This document shows positions 1 to 8,255 of a stretch of DNA of 64,000 nucleotides, one piece after another (position 1 is the first letter of the stretch; each line of letters starts with the position of its first letter). A program made the translations under genes and the position numbers. Under the pieces are notes generated by a model. The model did not search any database, was not told where the DNA came from, and was given only the letters and a program-made list of their open reading frames with translations. Source of the stretch: Actinomycetota bacterium (GTDB lineage: Bacteria; Actinomycetota; Actinomycetes; S36-B12). The stretch lies in contig CANFQC010000008.1 in NCBI GenBank assembly GCA_947449035.1, positions 1 through 64,000 on the forward strand. Direction: 5' to 3'.

Positions 1-21
1 CTAGACCGAGCAGGGGTCGAT

Positions 22-50
22 TTCACGCTGAAAGTCGCTCTAGGTATGCT
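22..50 (+). promoter_or_regulatory. putative promoter of tRNA-Ala
   Basis: A TATGCT hexamer at 45-50 resembles a -10 element. With a 17-base spacer it is preceded by TTCACG, a fair -35 match. The tRNA begins 15 bases downstream, a plausible distance for a short leader. This is a pattern match only. Confidence 0.4.
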
Positions 51-65
51 TTGGCTTCCCAATAC

Positions 66-138
66 GGGGCTGTGGCGCAGCTGGTAGCGCACCTGCATGG
101 CATGCAGGGGGTCAGGGGTTCGAGTCCCCTCAGCTCCA
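66..138 (+). tRNA. tRNA-Ala (anticodon GGC)
   Basis: A full cloverleaf can be folded. The acceptor arm GGGGCTG pairs with CAGCTCC with one G-U pair. The anticodon stem CCTGC/GCAGG encloses the loop ATGGCAT, giving anticodon GGC for alanine codon GCC. The T arm is AGGGG-TTCGAGT-CCCCT. The discriminator is A138 and CCA is not encoded. The next ORF begins only one base after the discriminator. Confidence 0.96.
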
Positions 139-139
139 C

Positions 140-367
140 GTGAGTGAGCATCAGGAGAAGAATCATCCGGTCGCCGGCGTCGTTGCCGCCATCGTGTTCT
201 CGGTCATCCTCGAGTTCCTGTTCGCTGCGATGAATCCCGATGTCCCGGCCTTGCGCTTCCTGCCGTTCATCCTCCTGTGGGCCCTCATCTCGATCTACAT
301 CTTCGGCATCCGCAAGGATTCCGACGATCATGCGGCTCACGACGCACACGCCCACGCCGACCACTAG
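140..367 (+). CDS. small two-TM membrane protein with His-rich tail
   Basis: The 75-residue product has two hydrophobic stretches (about residues 11-31 and 40-57) and a C-terminal tail rich in His, Asp and Ala. I do not recognise the family. The GTG start sits one base after the tRNA-Ala discriminator, so there is no room for a ribosome binding site outside the tRNA. Translation would have to be leaderless, perhaps from the 3' fragment released when the tRNA is trimmed. It ends six bases before gluQ, on the same strand. The His-rich tail could bind metal, which is inference. No better in-frame start is seen, and a spurious ORF cannot be excluded. Confidence 0.55.
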   Translation: MSEHQEKNHPVAGVVAAIVFSVILEFLFAAMNPDVPALRFLPFILLWALISIYIFGIRKDSDDHAAHDAHAHADH

Positions 368-373
368 TCGGTC

Positions 374-1189
374 ATGAGCGCATCGCGCGTCACGCGGATC
401 GCGCCCACTCCTAGCGGCTTCCTGCACTTGGGCAACGCCGTCAACTTCACGCTGATCTCCCTACTGGCCTCCCAATGGGATGCCGAGACCGTGCTGCGTA
501 TCGATGACATGGATTCCTCGAGATCTCGCCCGGAATACGTCGACGACATCTTCGCGACGCTGGAGTGGCTTGAGATTCCCTGGACCCGTGGTCCCCGCGA
601 ACGTGCCGAATTCGAACGCGACTTCACGATGTCTACGCGGACGGAGTACTACCGCTCGCAACTCGACCTGCTGCAAAAGTCCGATCTAGAGGTATTCGCC
701 TGCGCATGTTCTCGAGCCGATCTCGCGGCGACGGGCGGAATGAGGTGCACGGGGGGTTGCCGCACTGCGGGTCTCGAGCTGATTGCCGAGCAGACCGCCA
801 TGCGCATGCGCATCCCGGAGGGCACGTTCATCGAGATGGACGGCGAGTCAATCGATCTCGCCAAAGCCCATGGCGATGTGGTGCTGTGGCGACGCGATGA
901 CCTTCCGGCGTATCACCTTGTGACCGTGATCGAGGATCGCGATCTGGGCGTCACCGACATCGTGCGCGGCGTCGACCTACTCGATTCCAGTGCCTTGCAC
1001 ACCTGGCTGGCTCCGCACCTCAATGCCGTCAATGTCGCCGAGGCGACTTTCATTCACCACGCCCTCGTGACAGATGCGGGCGGATTGAAACTCTCGAAGT
1101 CGCAGTCGGCACCTGATCTTCGCGAACGCACGCCCGAGCTGCTGGAGCTGATCCGCTCCCGAGCCGCCGCGTTGCTTCCCTCTCCCTGA
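374..1189 (+). CDS. gluQ: glutamyl-Q tRNA(Asp) synthetase
   Basis: The 271-residue protein is a truncated glutamyl-tRNA synthetase catalytic domain without an anticodon-binding part. This is the hallmark of GluQ-RS, which loads glutamate onto queuosine in the anticodon of tRNA-Asp in the cytoplasm. The class I signature appears as TPSGFLHLGN near residues 12-21. A KMSKS-like KLSKS lies near residue 240. A zinc-type cluster with CAC and later Cys residues follows residue 105. The length fits the YadB family rather than GltX. It follows the small membrane ORF closely and faces the FUSC gene convergently. Confidence 0.9.
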   Translation: MSASRVTRIAPTPSGFLHLGNAVNFTLISLLASQWDAETVLRIDDMDSSRSRPEYVDDIFATLEWLEIPWTRGPRERAEFERDFTMSTRTEYYRSQLDLLQKSDLEVFACACSRADLAATGGMRCTGGCRTAGLELIAEQTAMRMRIPEGTFIEMDGESIDLAKAHGDVVLWRRDDLPAYHLVTVIEDRDLGVTDIVRGVDLLDSSALHTWLAPHLNAVNVAEATFIHHALVTDAGGLKLSKSQSAPDLRERTPELLELIRSRAAALLPSP

Positions 1190-1210
1190 CTCGGCGGTTT
1201 GATCAGAGGG

Positions 1211-2242
1211 TCAGTTGTCGGCTGGCCAGATCAGGGCGCCAACGGTGAGCAGCACACCGGCAACAAGGGTGGCCCAGATTCGGAATGGCGCATTCATATC
1301 AAAGGACTGACCCTCGATCGCGAAGAGCGACATCATCGTGATCGTGATGCCAACGACGGCAATCGCGTAGTGCGCCCGTACAAAGATGAGCGTGATCGTC
1401 GCGCCCGCAGCCGCCAACACTGCGAGCTCGTAGGGGGAGTTGCCCGCGGTGAGCATCAGGGCAGTGACGAACACGATTCCGAAAATGGTGCCGAGTACGC
1501 GATGCCAGGTGCGTTCCAAGGTGAGTTGGCTCCCTGGTCGCGCTACCCACGCGACTGTCATCGGAATCCAGTACTCGTGCGGCCAGCTCAGGGAGTGGGC
1601 AATGGTCGTGGCCACCACCATGATGATGGCAAGCCGAACTCCGTATGTGACGAATGCGTCATTGCGGTGAAGGTGGCCTCGAATCCGAGTGCTGACTCTT
1701 TCTGAGGTGGGTGGCCGCTGACGCATCTGGTCTCGTGCGCCAACGGCATAGATCGCGAGTGAAGTCACGATCGTGACGAGGCCACCGATGAACACGAGCA
1801 CGCCGGTGAGAAGTGCGGCTCGGTCGGTGACGGGGCTTCCGGCAAAGACCGCGTACATGACAAGAGCCAGGCTCCCGTTGACCAGGCTGAGTCCGCCCAG
1901 GGAGGCTGCCCACCCGCACCCGATCGACATCACGGCCACCGTGACGAGCTGCCAGTAGCCGATGCTGGAGGAGAAACCACCGATGGTGGCGCCCAGGGCT
2001 AGCCAGAGGGCTGACCACCACATGGCGCGGACGTGGATGCCGAACGGCTGCTGGGTGTCGATCAGTGAGGTGAACCAGGCGCCGACGGCGAGTGGCACGG
2101 CGTATGACGTGTGGTCGGTAGCGATGCACAGTGCGGCAAGAAGCCCGGTGACGATCCCGGCGATCAGGGGGCGGCGCCAGTGCAGGTTCTCCCGCTGAAG
2201 GCGCCCGGTGCTTGCGAGAACGCTCCTGGTTGTCGACGACAT
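1211..2242 (-). CDS. FUSC-family membrane protein
   Basis: The product has about ten hydrophobic segments in two blocks split by a polar linker (TSERVSTRIRGHLHRND). The second block has the motif SLSWPHEYWIPMTVAWVARP, typical of fusaric-acid-resistance-like (FUSC_2) membrane proteins. These are thought to be exporters, but substrates are mostly unknown. The ORF track extends this frame to 2581, but the extra 113 residues are antisense to leuS and low in hydrophobicity. The internal ATG at 2242 (MSSTTRSV) gives 343 residues and leaves a 75-base divergent spacer before leuS. It converges on gluQ. Confidence 0.85.
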   Translation of the reverse strand: MSSTTRSVLASTGRLQRENLHWRRPLIAGIVTGLLAALCIATDHTSYAVPLAVGAWFTSLIDTQQPFGIHVRAMWWSALWLALGATIGGFSSSIGYWQLVTVAVMSIGCGWAASLGGLSLVNGSLALVMYAVFAGSPVTDRAALLTGVLVFIGGLVTIVTSLAIYAVGARDQMRQRPPTSERVSTRIRGHLHRNDAFVTYGVRLAIIMVVATTIAHSLSWPHEYWIPMTVAWVARPGSQLTLERTWHRVLGTIFGIVFVTALMLTAGNSPYELAVLAAAGATITLIFVRAHYAIAVVGITITMMSLFAIEGQSFDMNAPFRIWATLVAGVLLTVGALIWPADN

Positions 2243-2317
2243 AGGGGAATCTTGGTCCCTGTCGTGAAGTCCGGTGCACCGACCCACCCGAGGGTGACCT
2301 CGTAGGATGGTCTCCTC

Positions 2318-4810
2318 ATGAGCGAGCACACGAATTCCGATAGCGCCCAGGCTGAGGCCGGCGGATATGACGTTACCGAGATCCAGGAGCGCTGGCTTCC
2401 GGTCTGGGACGACCTCGCGCCCTTCCGCTCCGGCCGCGCCGATGATCCGCGCCCCAAGAAGTACGTCCTCGACATGTTCCCGTACCCCTCCGGCGATCTC
2501 CATATGGGGCATGCCGAGGCCTATGCCTTGGGCGACGTCATCGCTCGCTACTGGGTACACAAGGGCTTTAACGTCATGCATCCCATCGGCTGGGATGCCT
2601 TTGGCCTGCCGGCCGAAAACGCTGCCATTAAGCGCGGTGCCGATCCGGTCGAGTGGACCTACGAGAACATCGCTCAGCAGAAGGCGTCGATGCGCCGTTA
2701 TGCCTGCTCATTCGACTGGGATCGCGTGTTCAACACGTGCGACCCCGAGTACTACAAGTGGAACCAGTGGTTCTTCCTGCAGATGTTCAAGCGAGGCCTG
2801 GCCTATCGCAAGGACAGCGCAGTCAACTGGTGCCCGACCTGCCAGACCGTGCTTGCCAATGAGCAGGTCGTCGGCGGTCTGTGTGAGCGCTGTGATTCCG
2901 TCGTCACGAAGAAGAAGCTGAACCAGTGGTACCTGCGCATCACTGATTACGCCGACCGCCTGCTTGACGATATGCAGCAGCTGGAGGGCAGCTGGCCCGA
3001 GAAGGTCCTGCTCATGCAGAAGAACTGGATCGGCAAGTCAGTAGGTGCCGAGGTGAAGTTCGAGATCAGCGGTCGCGCTGAGCCGGTCACCGTCTACACG
3101 ACCCGACCCGACACTCTCTACGGCGCAACCTTCTTCGTTGTCGCTGCTGACTCTGAACTGGCCGCGGAGCTCGCCGCCGGTACGTCGGCTGAGGCTGAAT
3201 TCGTCGAGTACCTCGAGAAGGTCAAGCAGGTCTCGGAGATGGATCGCCTGGATTCATCTCGAGCCAAGAGCGGTGTCTTCCTGCAGCGCTATGCGACCAA
3301 CCCGGTCAATGGCGAGCAGATCCCCGTGTGGGCATCCGATTACGTGCTGGCCGATTACGGCACTGGCGCGATCATGGCCGTGCCTGCCCACGACCAGCGC
3401 GATCTCGACTTCGCACGCGCCTTTGATCTGCCGGTGCGAGTAGTCGTCGATGCGGGCGAAGATCCTGCCGAGACCGGCGTCGCAACTGCCGATGACGGCC
3501 CACATGTGAATTCCGGTCCACTCGACGGCCTGGGCAAGCGTGAGGCGATCGACGCGATCCTGGGCATCCTGCTGGAGCGCGGCACCGGCAAGCCGGCGAC
3601 CAACTACCGCCTGCGCGACTGGCTGATCTCCCGCCAGCGCTACTGGGGTACGCCCATCCCGATCATCCATTGCGAGCATTGCGGTGAGGTGCCGGTTCCC
3701 GAAGATCAACTGCCGATCGTGCTGCCCTCGGCAGAAGGTCTTGACCTCAAGCCCAAGGGCTCGTCGCCGCTCGGCGCTGCCACCGAGTGGGCGTCTGTTC
3801 CTTGCCCGAACTGCGGCGCGCCCTCAGTTCGTGACACCGACACGATGGATACCTTCGTCGACTCGTCGTGGTACTACCTGCGCTACATCGATCCCACTGA
3901 TGACACGCAGGCCTTCAGTCCGAAGCTCGCTGCCGAGTGGATGCCCGTTGATCAGTACGTCGGTGGCGTCACCCACGCGATCTTGCACCTGCTCTACAGC
4001 CGCTTCTTCACCAAGGTGCTACACGACATGGGGCTGCTCGACTTCACTGAGCCATTCACCCGACTTCTGAATCAGGGCATGGTCGTCATGGACGGCTCCG
4101 CAATGAGCAAGTCGCGTGGCAATATCGTTCGCCTCTCCGATGAACTTGCCGTGCATGGCGTCGATGCGATTCGCCTGACTATGGTCTTCGCGGGCCCGCC
4201 GGAGGATGACGTCGATTGGGCGGATGTCTCGCCGTCAGGTTCGAAGAAGTTCCTGGCTCGCGCCTGGCGACTGTCCGGCGATGTCACCAGTGAGCCCGGG
4301 GTTGATCCGTCGACCGGTGATCTCGCACTGCGCAAGATCACCCACAAGTCGCTTCACGATGCCGAAGTGGCCATCGAGAGCTTCCGATTCAACGTGGCAA
4401 TAGCCAAGGCGATGGAACTCGTCAATGCCACGCGCAAGGTCATCGACACCGGTGCTGGGCCGGCGGATGCTGCCGTGCGCGAGGCCGTTGAGGCCGTGGC
4501 CATCATGTTGTCCCTCGTGGCGCCGTATACGTCCGAGGACATGTGGGCTCGCCTGGGTCACCAGCCTTGTGTGGCACTGGCCGGCTGGCCTGTCGTGGAT
4601 CCCGCTCTGCTTGTCGAGGACTCTGTCACCTGCGTGGTGCAGATCCAGGGCAAGGTGCGCGATCGACTCGAGGTCTCACCCGACATCAGCGAGGCTGATC
4701 TGCGTGCGCAGGCTCTAGCTCTGCCAGGCGTGGTGGCAGCACTCGAGGGTCGCGGTCTCAAGACCGTCATCGTGCGGGCACCCAAGCTCGTCAACATCGT
4801 CCCGGAGTAG
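2318..4810 (+). CDS. leuS: leucyl-tRNA synthetase
   Basis: An 830-residue class I aminoacyl-tRNA synthetase that charges tRNA-Leu in the cytoplasm. The HIGH signature is HMGH at residues 62-65 ([10 protein letters not shown]). The zinc-like CPTC...CERC cluster lies near residues 170-195. The editing (CP1) domain has [14 protein letters not shown] near 260. KMSKS is AMSKS near 595-599. The C-terminal anticodon-binding and LeuS-specific parts are complete. The ATG start at 2318 is preceded by TAGGATGG. It diverges from the FUSC gene and is followed after three bases by a DNA-repair-like gene. Confidence 0.97.
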   Translation: MSEHTNSDSAQAEAGGYDVTEIQERWLPVWDDLAPFRSGRADDPRPKKYVLDMFPYPSGDLHMGHAEAYALGDVIARYWVHKGFNVMHPIGWDAFGLPAENAAIKRGADPVEWTYENIAQQKASMRRYACSFDWDRVFNTCDPEYYKWNQWFFLQMFKRGLAYRKDSAVNWCPTCQTVLANEQVVGGLCERCDSVVTKKKLNQWYLRITDYADRLLDDMQQLEGSWPEKVLLMQKNWIGKSVGAEVKFEISGRAEPVTVYTTRPDTLYGATFFVVAADSELAAELAAGTSAEAEFVEYLEKVKQVSEMDRLDSSRAKSGVFLQRYATNPVNGEQIPVWASDYVLADYGTGAIMAVPAHDQRDLDFARAFDLPVRVVVDAGEDPAETGVATADDGPHVNSGPLDGLGKREAIDAILGILLERGTGKPATNYRLRDWLISRQRYWGTPIPIIHCEHCGEVPVPEDQLPIVLPSAEGLDLKPKGSSPLGAATEWASVPCPNCGAPSVRDTDTMDTFVDSSWYYLRYIDPTDDTQAFSPKLAAEWMPVDQYVGGVTHAILHLLYSRFFTKVLHDMGLLDFTEPFTRLLNQGMVVMDGSAMSKSRGNIVRLSDELAVHGVDAIRLTMVFAGPPEDDVDWADVSPSGSKKFLARAWRLSGDVTSEPGVDPSTGDLALRKITHKSLHDAEVAIESFRFNVAIAKAMELVNATRKVIDTGAGPADAAVREAVEAVAIMLSLVAPYTSEDMWARLGHQPCVALAGWPVVDPALLVEDSVTCVVQIQGKVRDRLEVSPDISEADLRAQALALPGVVAALEGRGLKTVIVRAPKLVNIVPE

Positions 4811-4813
4811 CGC

Positions 4814-6049
4814 GTGAGCGTCTCGATCACTGCCGATCAGGCGCGACGCATAGCGCTCTGGCGACAGGGGTTACTCGGCACGCCGCCGAAGCCGGGTAAA
4901 CCGGCCGTGCAGGAACAACGGGTGCACGACATGGTGCGCTCACTCGGTGCAGTGCAACTCGACACCATCTCCGTCCTGGCGCGCACCCATGAGCTGGTGG
5001 CTTATGCCAGATTCGGTGCCATTGAGCGCAGGTCGATCGAGGCCGCGTATTGGAACGGTAATTCGAGCTTCGAGTACTGGTCCCATGCGGCGTGCATCCT
5101 TCCCGTGGAGTCATGGCCGCTCTTTGCCTTCCGCCGTCGCCACTACGCGAGGCGGGGAATCCGTTGGCACGAGGTGACACAGAAGTCAGTTGACGCCGTG
5201 CTCGCGCGACTGCGCAGTGATGGGCAGCTGACTACCAAGGACATCGGGGGAGCGAAGGCCTCCGGTTACTGGTGGGACTGGTCTGATTCGAAGATCGCAA
5301 TGGAGTACCTGCTCGATATCGGAGAGGTGGTATGCACCTCCCGCGTCGGATGGCGCCGCGTATACGACCTCGCGGAGCGGGTGATTCCCACAGGTTTGCG
5401 CACTAAGCGCGGCTGGTCTGATGCCGACGGCATCATTGGGCCGTCCGATGAGGAATGCACTCATGCGCTCATACGTGCCGGTGCAGATGTGATGGGTGTC
5501 GGCACAGCAGATGACATCGCCGACGTGCATCGAATCTCGAAGGTCGACGTACGAAAATTTGCCGTTGAACTCGGCCTGGTGCCGGTAACAGTGCGCGGCT
5601 GGAGTGATCCTGCCTGGGCAACTGTTGAGGCGCTCGAATGGCTGGGAAGTGGGAGTCGTGCGAAGTCGCGCACGACTTTGCTCTCGCCCTTCGATTCGAT
5701 CATCTGGCACCGGCCGCGAACTCAGCGGCTCTTCGGAATGCACCATCGACTCGAGGCATACACGCCCGCACCGAAGCGGGTTCATGGTTACTTCGCGATG
5801 CCTGTGCTGCACCGTGGTGATCTTGTCGCCCGCGTCGATCCGAAGCGTGAGGGAAGCGTGCTCGTTGCTTCGCGAGTGACCTTGGAGGAAGGCCCGGTCG
5901 GTACGGCCGCCGAGGGTGTCGCACTCGCATTGCTTGAGGCCGCCAGGTGGGTGGGGTGCGAAGACATCCGCATTGATGAGGTGATTCCCGCCTCAGCGGC
6001 GCGCAAGGTTCGTGCTGCATTGAAGGATGCCCGTAGGCTCGCATCGTGA
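4814..6049 (+). CDS. YcaQ/AlkX-like winged-helix DNA glycosylase family protein
   Basis: The 411-residue product matches the HTH_42 family, which includes E. coli YcaQ (AlkX) and Streptomyces AlkZ. These remove alkylated bases and interstrand crosslinks. The diagnostic motif AVQLDTISVLAR is present, with Q48-L49-D50 matching the QxD catalytic motif of the YcaQ subgroup rather than the QxQ motif of AlkZ self-resistance enzymes. A later region HRPRTQRLFGMHHRLEAY is also typical. GTG start three bases after the leuS stop, so probably co-transcribed. Its 3' end overlaps the DegV gene start (GTGA). Confidence 0.83.
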   Translation: MSVSITADQARRIALWRQGLLGTPPKPGKPAVQEQRVHDMVRSLGAVQLDTISVLARTHELVAYARFGAIERRSIEAAYWNGNSSFEYWSHAACILPVESWPLFAFRRRHYARRGIRWHEVTQKSVDAVLARLRSDGQLTTKDIGGAKASGYWWDWSDSKIAMEYLLDIGEVVCTSRVGWRRVYDLAERVIPTGLRTKRGWSDADGIIGPSDEECTHALIRAGADVMGVGTADDIADVHRISKVDVRKFAVELGLVPVTVRGWSDPAWATVEALEWLGSGSRAKSRTTLLSPFDSIIWHRPRTQRLFGMHHRLEAYTPAPKRVHGYFAMPVLHRGDLVARVDPKREGSVLVASRVTLEEGPVGTAAEGVALALLEAARWVGCEDIRIDEVIPASAARKVRAALKDARRLAS

Positions 6050-6897
6050 GCTCGAGAGTCGCTGTCGTCACCGACTCCACCTCCTACCTGCCTCGCGGGT
6101 GGGCGGGAGATCTCGGCATTGCGGTAGTGCCTGTTCAGGTCATTGTCGGCGGTCAGCCGCTGGACGAGACAAATGACGACCAGGCGCAGCAGGTCGCCAA
6201 TGCACTCACCTCATTGCTGCCCGTATCAACATCCCGCCCTTCCCCGGAGAGATTCCTCCAGGCTTTTCGCGCTGCGCAGGCTGCCGGCGCAAGCGACATC
6301 GTCGTGGCTACCTTGTCTTCGGCAATGTCTGCGACGTATGAGTCAGCGCTTCTTGCTGCGCGCGACGCCGCCATACCTGTCACTGTCATTGACAGTGGGA
6401 GCATCGCCATGGGTCTGGGCTTCGCGGTTACGAGGGGTGCCGAGGCAGCGCACGCGGGGGTGAATTCTGCTGAGGTTGCACGCATCATTGAATTGTCAGC
6501 CCGTTCGGCGCGCGTCTTCTTCTATGTCGACACACTCGAATACTTACGTCGTGGTGGTCGAGTGAGCTCGGCGAAAGCCGCTATGGGTCAGGCTCTGCAG
6601 GTGAAGCCACTTCTTCATGTGGATCATGGTCGCGTCGAGCCGCTGGAAAGAGTTCGCACCGCTGGTAAGGCACTTGCCCGGCTCGCCGAGCTCGCAGTCA
6701 TGGAGGCCGGTAGTAGTACCTGCGATATTGCCGTCCAGCATCTCGGTGCCACGGATCGCGCCTCAGCCCTCGCGAAGCAGTTACGTTCCGAACTTCCGGC
6801 CTGCGAGATTGTCGAATGCCCGGTGGGTGGAGTCGTAGGTGCGCATGTCGGGCCTGGCATGGTCGCCGTCGTTGTCTCGCCGAGAGTGAATCAGTGA
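6046..6897 (+). CDS. DegV family fatty-acid-binding protein
   Basis: The protein begins VAVVTDSTSYLP and contains PVSTSRPSPERF and an SSAMSATYESA segment, the typical order of DegV proteins (283 residues, usual length). Members bind a fatty acid chain. FakB-type members present it to the kinase FakA for phosphorylation. No FakA is seen in the window, but the next gene is plsY, which uses acyl phosphate, so a joint role in phospholipid precursor supply is plausible. The GTG start overlaps the preceding stop, and its own stop overlaps the plsY start, indicating translational coupling. Confidence 0.88.
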   Translation: MSSRVAVVTDSTSYLPRGWAGDLGIAVVPVQVIVGGQPLDETNDDQAQQVANALTSLLPVSTSRPSPERFLQAFRAAQAAGASDIVVATLSSAMSATYESALLAARDAAIPVTVIDSGSIAMGLGFAVTRGAEAAHAGVNSAEVARIIELSARSARVFFYVDTLEYLRRGGRVSSAKAAMGQALQVKPLLHVDHGRVEPLERVRTAGKALARLAELAVMEAGSSTCDIAVQHLGATDRASALAKQLRSELPACEIVECPVGGVVGAHVGPGMVAVVVSPRVNQ

Positions 6898-7484
6898 TGA
6901 CTCCGCTGATGTGGTGGCTGCTGGCAGCTCCGGCGAGTTATCTGCTCGGCTCGGTGAACCCTGCAGCCTGGATCGCGCGAGTGCTCGGTGTCGATATTCG
7001 CACGGTGGGTTCAGGCAATCCGGGTGCAACAAATGTTGGTCGGGCCCTTGGCCCGCGTTGGGCAGTGCTCGTCGGCGCAATCGACATTCTCAAGGGCTTC
7101 CTGCCCGCATTGATCTTCGGAATTCTCGGCGGTGAGGTAGCGGGCGAAATCGCAGGCCTGGCAGCAGTGCTTGGTCATGTCACCTCGCCCTGGCTTCATG
7201 GCCACGGGGGCAAGGGCGTGGCCACCACCTTGGGCGCGATCCTCGGCGTTCAGCCCTGGCTGGCAATACCGGTGTTGATCGTGTTCTTCATCGGTGTGAA
7301 AGTTTTCCATCGCGTGGGCCTTGGCGCTGTCATGGCGGCGGTGGCCCTAGCCGTGAGCGGCATTGTCGGCGGCATCGCCGGGTGGTTCGATCCGTCAGAC
7401 GTCGTGTTCTCTGTCGTGCTCGCAGGCCTTGTGCTCTGGCGCCATCAGCGCAATATTCGTGCAGCGGTCGCTGCACGCTTCTAG
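6897..7484 (+). CDS. plsY: acyl-phosphate glycerol-3-phosphate acyltransferase
   Basis: PlsY transfers an acyl group from acyl phosphate to glycerol-3-phosphate in the membrane, the first step of phospholipid synthesis. The conserved motifs are [25 protein letters not shown] and [11 protein letters not shown]. About five membrane segments fill the 195 residues. The ORF track starts earlier at 6816, inside the DegV gene. The ATG at 6897 overlaps the DegV stop (ATGA) and gives the normal PlsY N-terminus, so I chose it. Confidence 0.94.
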   Translation: MTPLMWWLLAAPASYLLGSVNPAAWIARVLGVDIRTVGSGNPGATNVGRALGPRWAVLVGAIDILKGFLPALIFGILGGEVAGEIAGLAAVLGHVTSPWLHGHGGKGVATTLGAILGVQPWLAIPVLIVFFIGVKVFHRVGLGAVMAAVALAVSGIVGGIAGWFDPSDVVFSVVLAGLVLWRHQRNIRAAVAARF

Positions 7485-7536
7485 ATTTCCACACGGTGTC
7501 AGGTCGTCCACAGGTTTCGTGACGGCCCTCATCCAC

Positions 7537-7560
7537 GGTCACGTGCTGCCTAACGTGACC
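7537..7560. promoter_or_regulatory. perfect 8-8-8 inverted repeat before comEA
   Basis: GGTCACGT, eight spacer bases and ACGTGACC form a perfect inverted repeat ending two bases before the comEA GTG start. It occupies the place where a ribosome binding site would be. It could be an operator, or a hairpin in the mRNA that masks the start. Seen directly; the role is inference. Confidence 0.45.
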
Positions 7561-7562
7561 AG

Positions 7563-8255
7563 GTGAACATCGGACGTCAGCAGACTCAGGCCGTGCGGTC
7601 CGATGTAGAAGAGCGTCTTCGTCGGCTGGCTGCAGGCTGGACTCCAACTCCGGCGACCCCACTCGACCTGCAGCCCCCACGTGAGCCAGTCCCTCCGCTG
7701 AGCACCGGCCACTGGAGTCGTCGATCCTGGCGGGCCTTCGTTCTGCTGCTCACTGCGGTGGCACTCGTCGCTGGCTGGCTGTGGTGGCAGGGACAACCAC
7801 GTGGTGTGACGGCCATCCCGGGCGCCGTGGCAACTGGTGCCACAGCAGCAGCGCCGTCCGGCGAGGTAACCGTGCACGTGGCCGGTGCCGTCAGGCATCC
7901 CGGGCTGGTCCGACTCGTGGCAGGTGCACGGGTGGCTGATGCGATCGAGAAGGCCGGAGGAGCGAAGTCACCGCGGTTTCTCGACAGTGTGAACCTGGCA
8001 CGAGTTCTCGTCGATGGTGAGCAGATCGTTCTTGGTGCAAAAGCCAGTGGCTCGACCACGAGCGGCAAGCTCAGCCTCGGCGCGGCAACCGCGGCCGAAC
8101 TGGAACAACTACCCGGGGTTGGCCCTGTGCTCGCCCAGCGCATCGTGTCGTGGCGCGCTGACCACGGTCCATTTCACGCAGTCGACGATCTCAATGACGT
8201 GTCAGGGGTGGGTGACTCGCTCATGGATCAGCTTCGCCCGTTGGTCATTCCCTGA
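7563..8255 (+). CDS. comEA: ComEA DNA-uptake protein
   Basis: The 230-residue protein has a cytoplasmic N-terminus, one membrane helix (about residues 57-75), an SLBB-like domain (EVTVHVAGAVRHPGLVRL) and a C-terminal helix-hairpin-helix pair (LEQLPGVGPVLAQRIVSW). This is the standard ComEA layout for binding double-stranded DNA outside the membrane during transformation. GTG start with no clear ribosome binding site; a perfect inverted repeat ends two bases upstream. The stop overlaps the comEC start by one base. Confidence 0.93.
   Translation: MNIGRQQTQAVRSDVEERLRRLAAGWTPTPATPLDLQPPREPVPPLSTGHWSRRSWRAFVLLLTAVALVAGWLWWQGQPRGVTAIPGAVATGATAAAPSGEVTVHVAGAVRHPGLVRLVAGARVADAIEKAGGAKSPRFLDSVNLARVLVDGEQIVLGAKASGSTTSGKLSLGAATAAELEQLPGVGPVLAQRIVSWRADHGPFHAVDDLNDVSGVGDSLMDQLRPLVIP

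Noticed and set aside
1199-1705. 168-codon plus-strand ORF
   Set aside because: Antisense to the FUSC gene; composition is that of a shadow frame (many Arg, Asp and His) with no motif.
2243-2581. N-terminal extension of the FUSC frame
   Set aside because: It would be antisense to the start of leuS and lacks hydrophobic segments; ATG 2242 is the natural start.
3254-3709. 151-codon minus ORF within leuS
   Set aside because: Shadow frame of leuS, no independent features.
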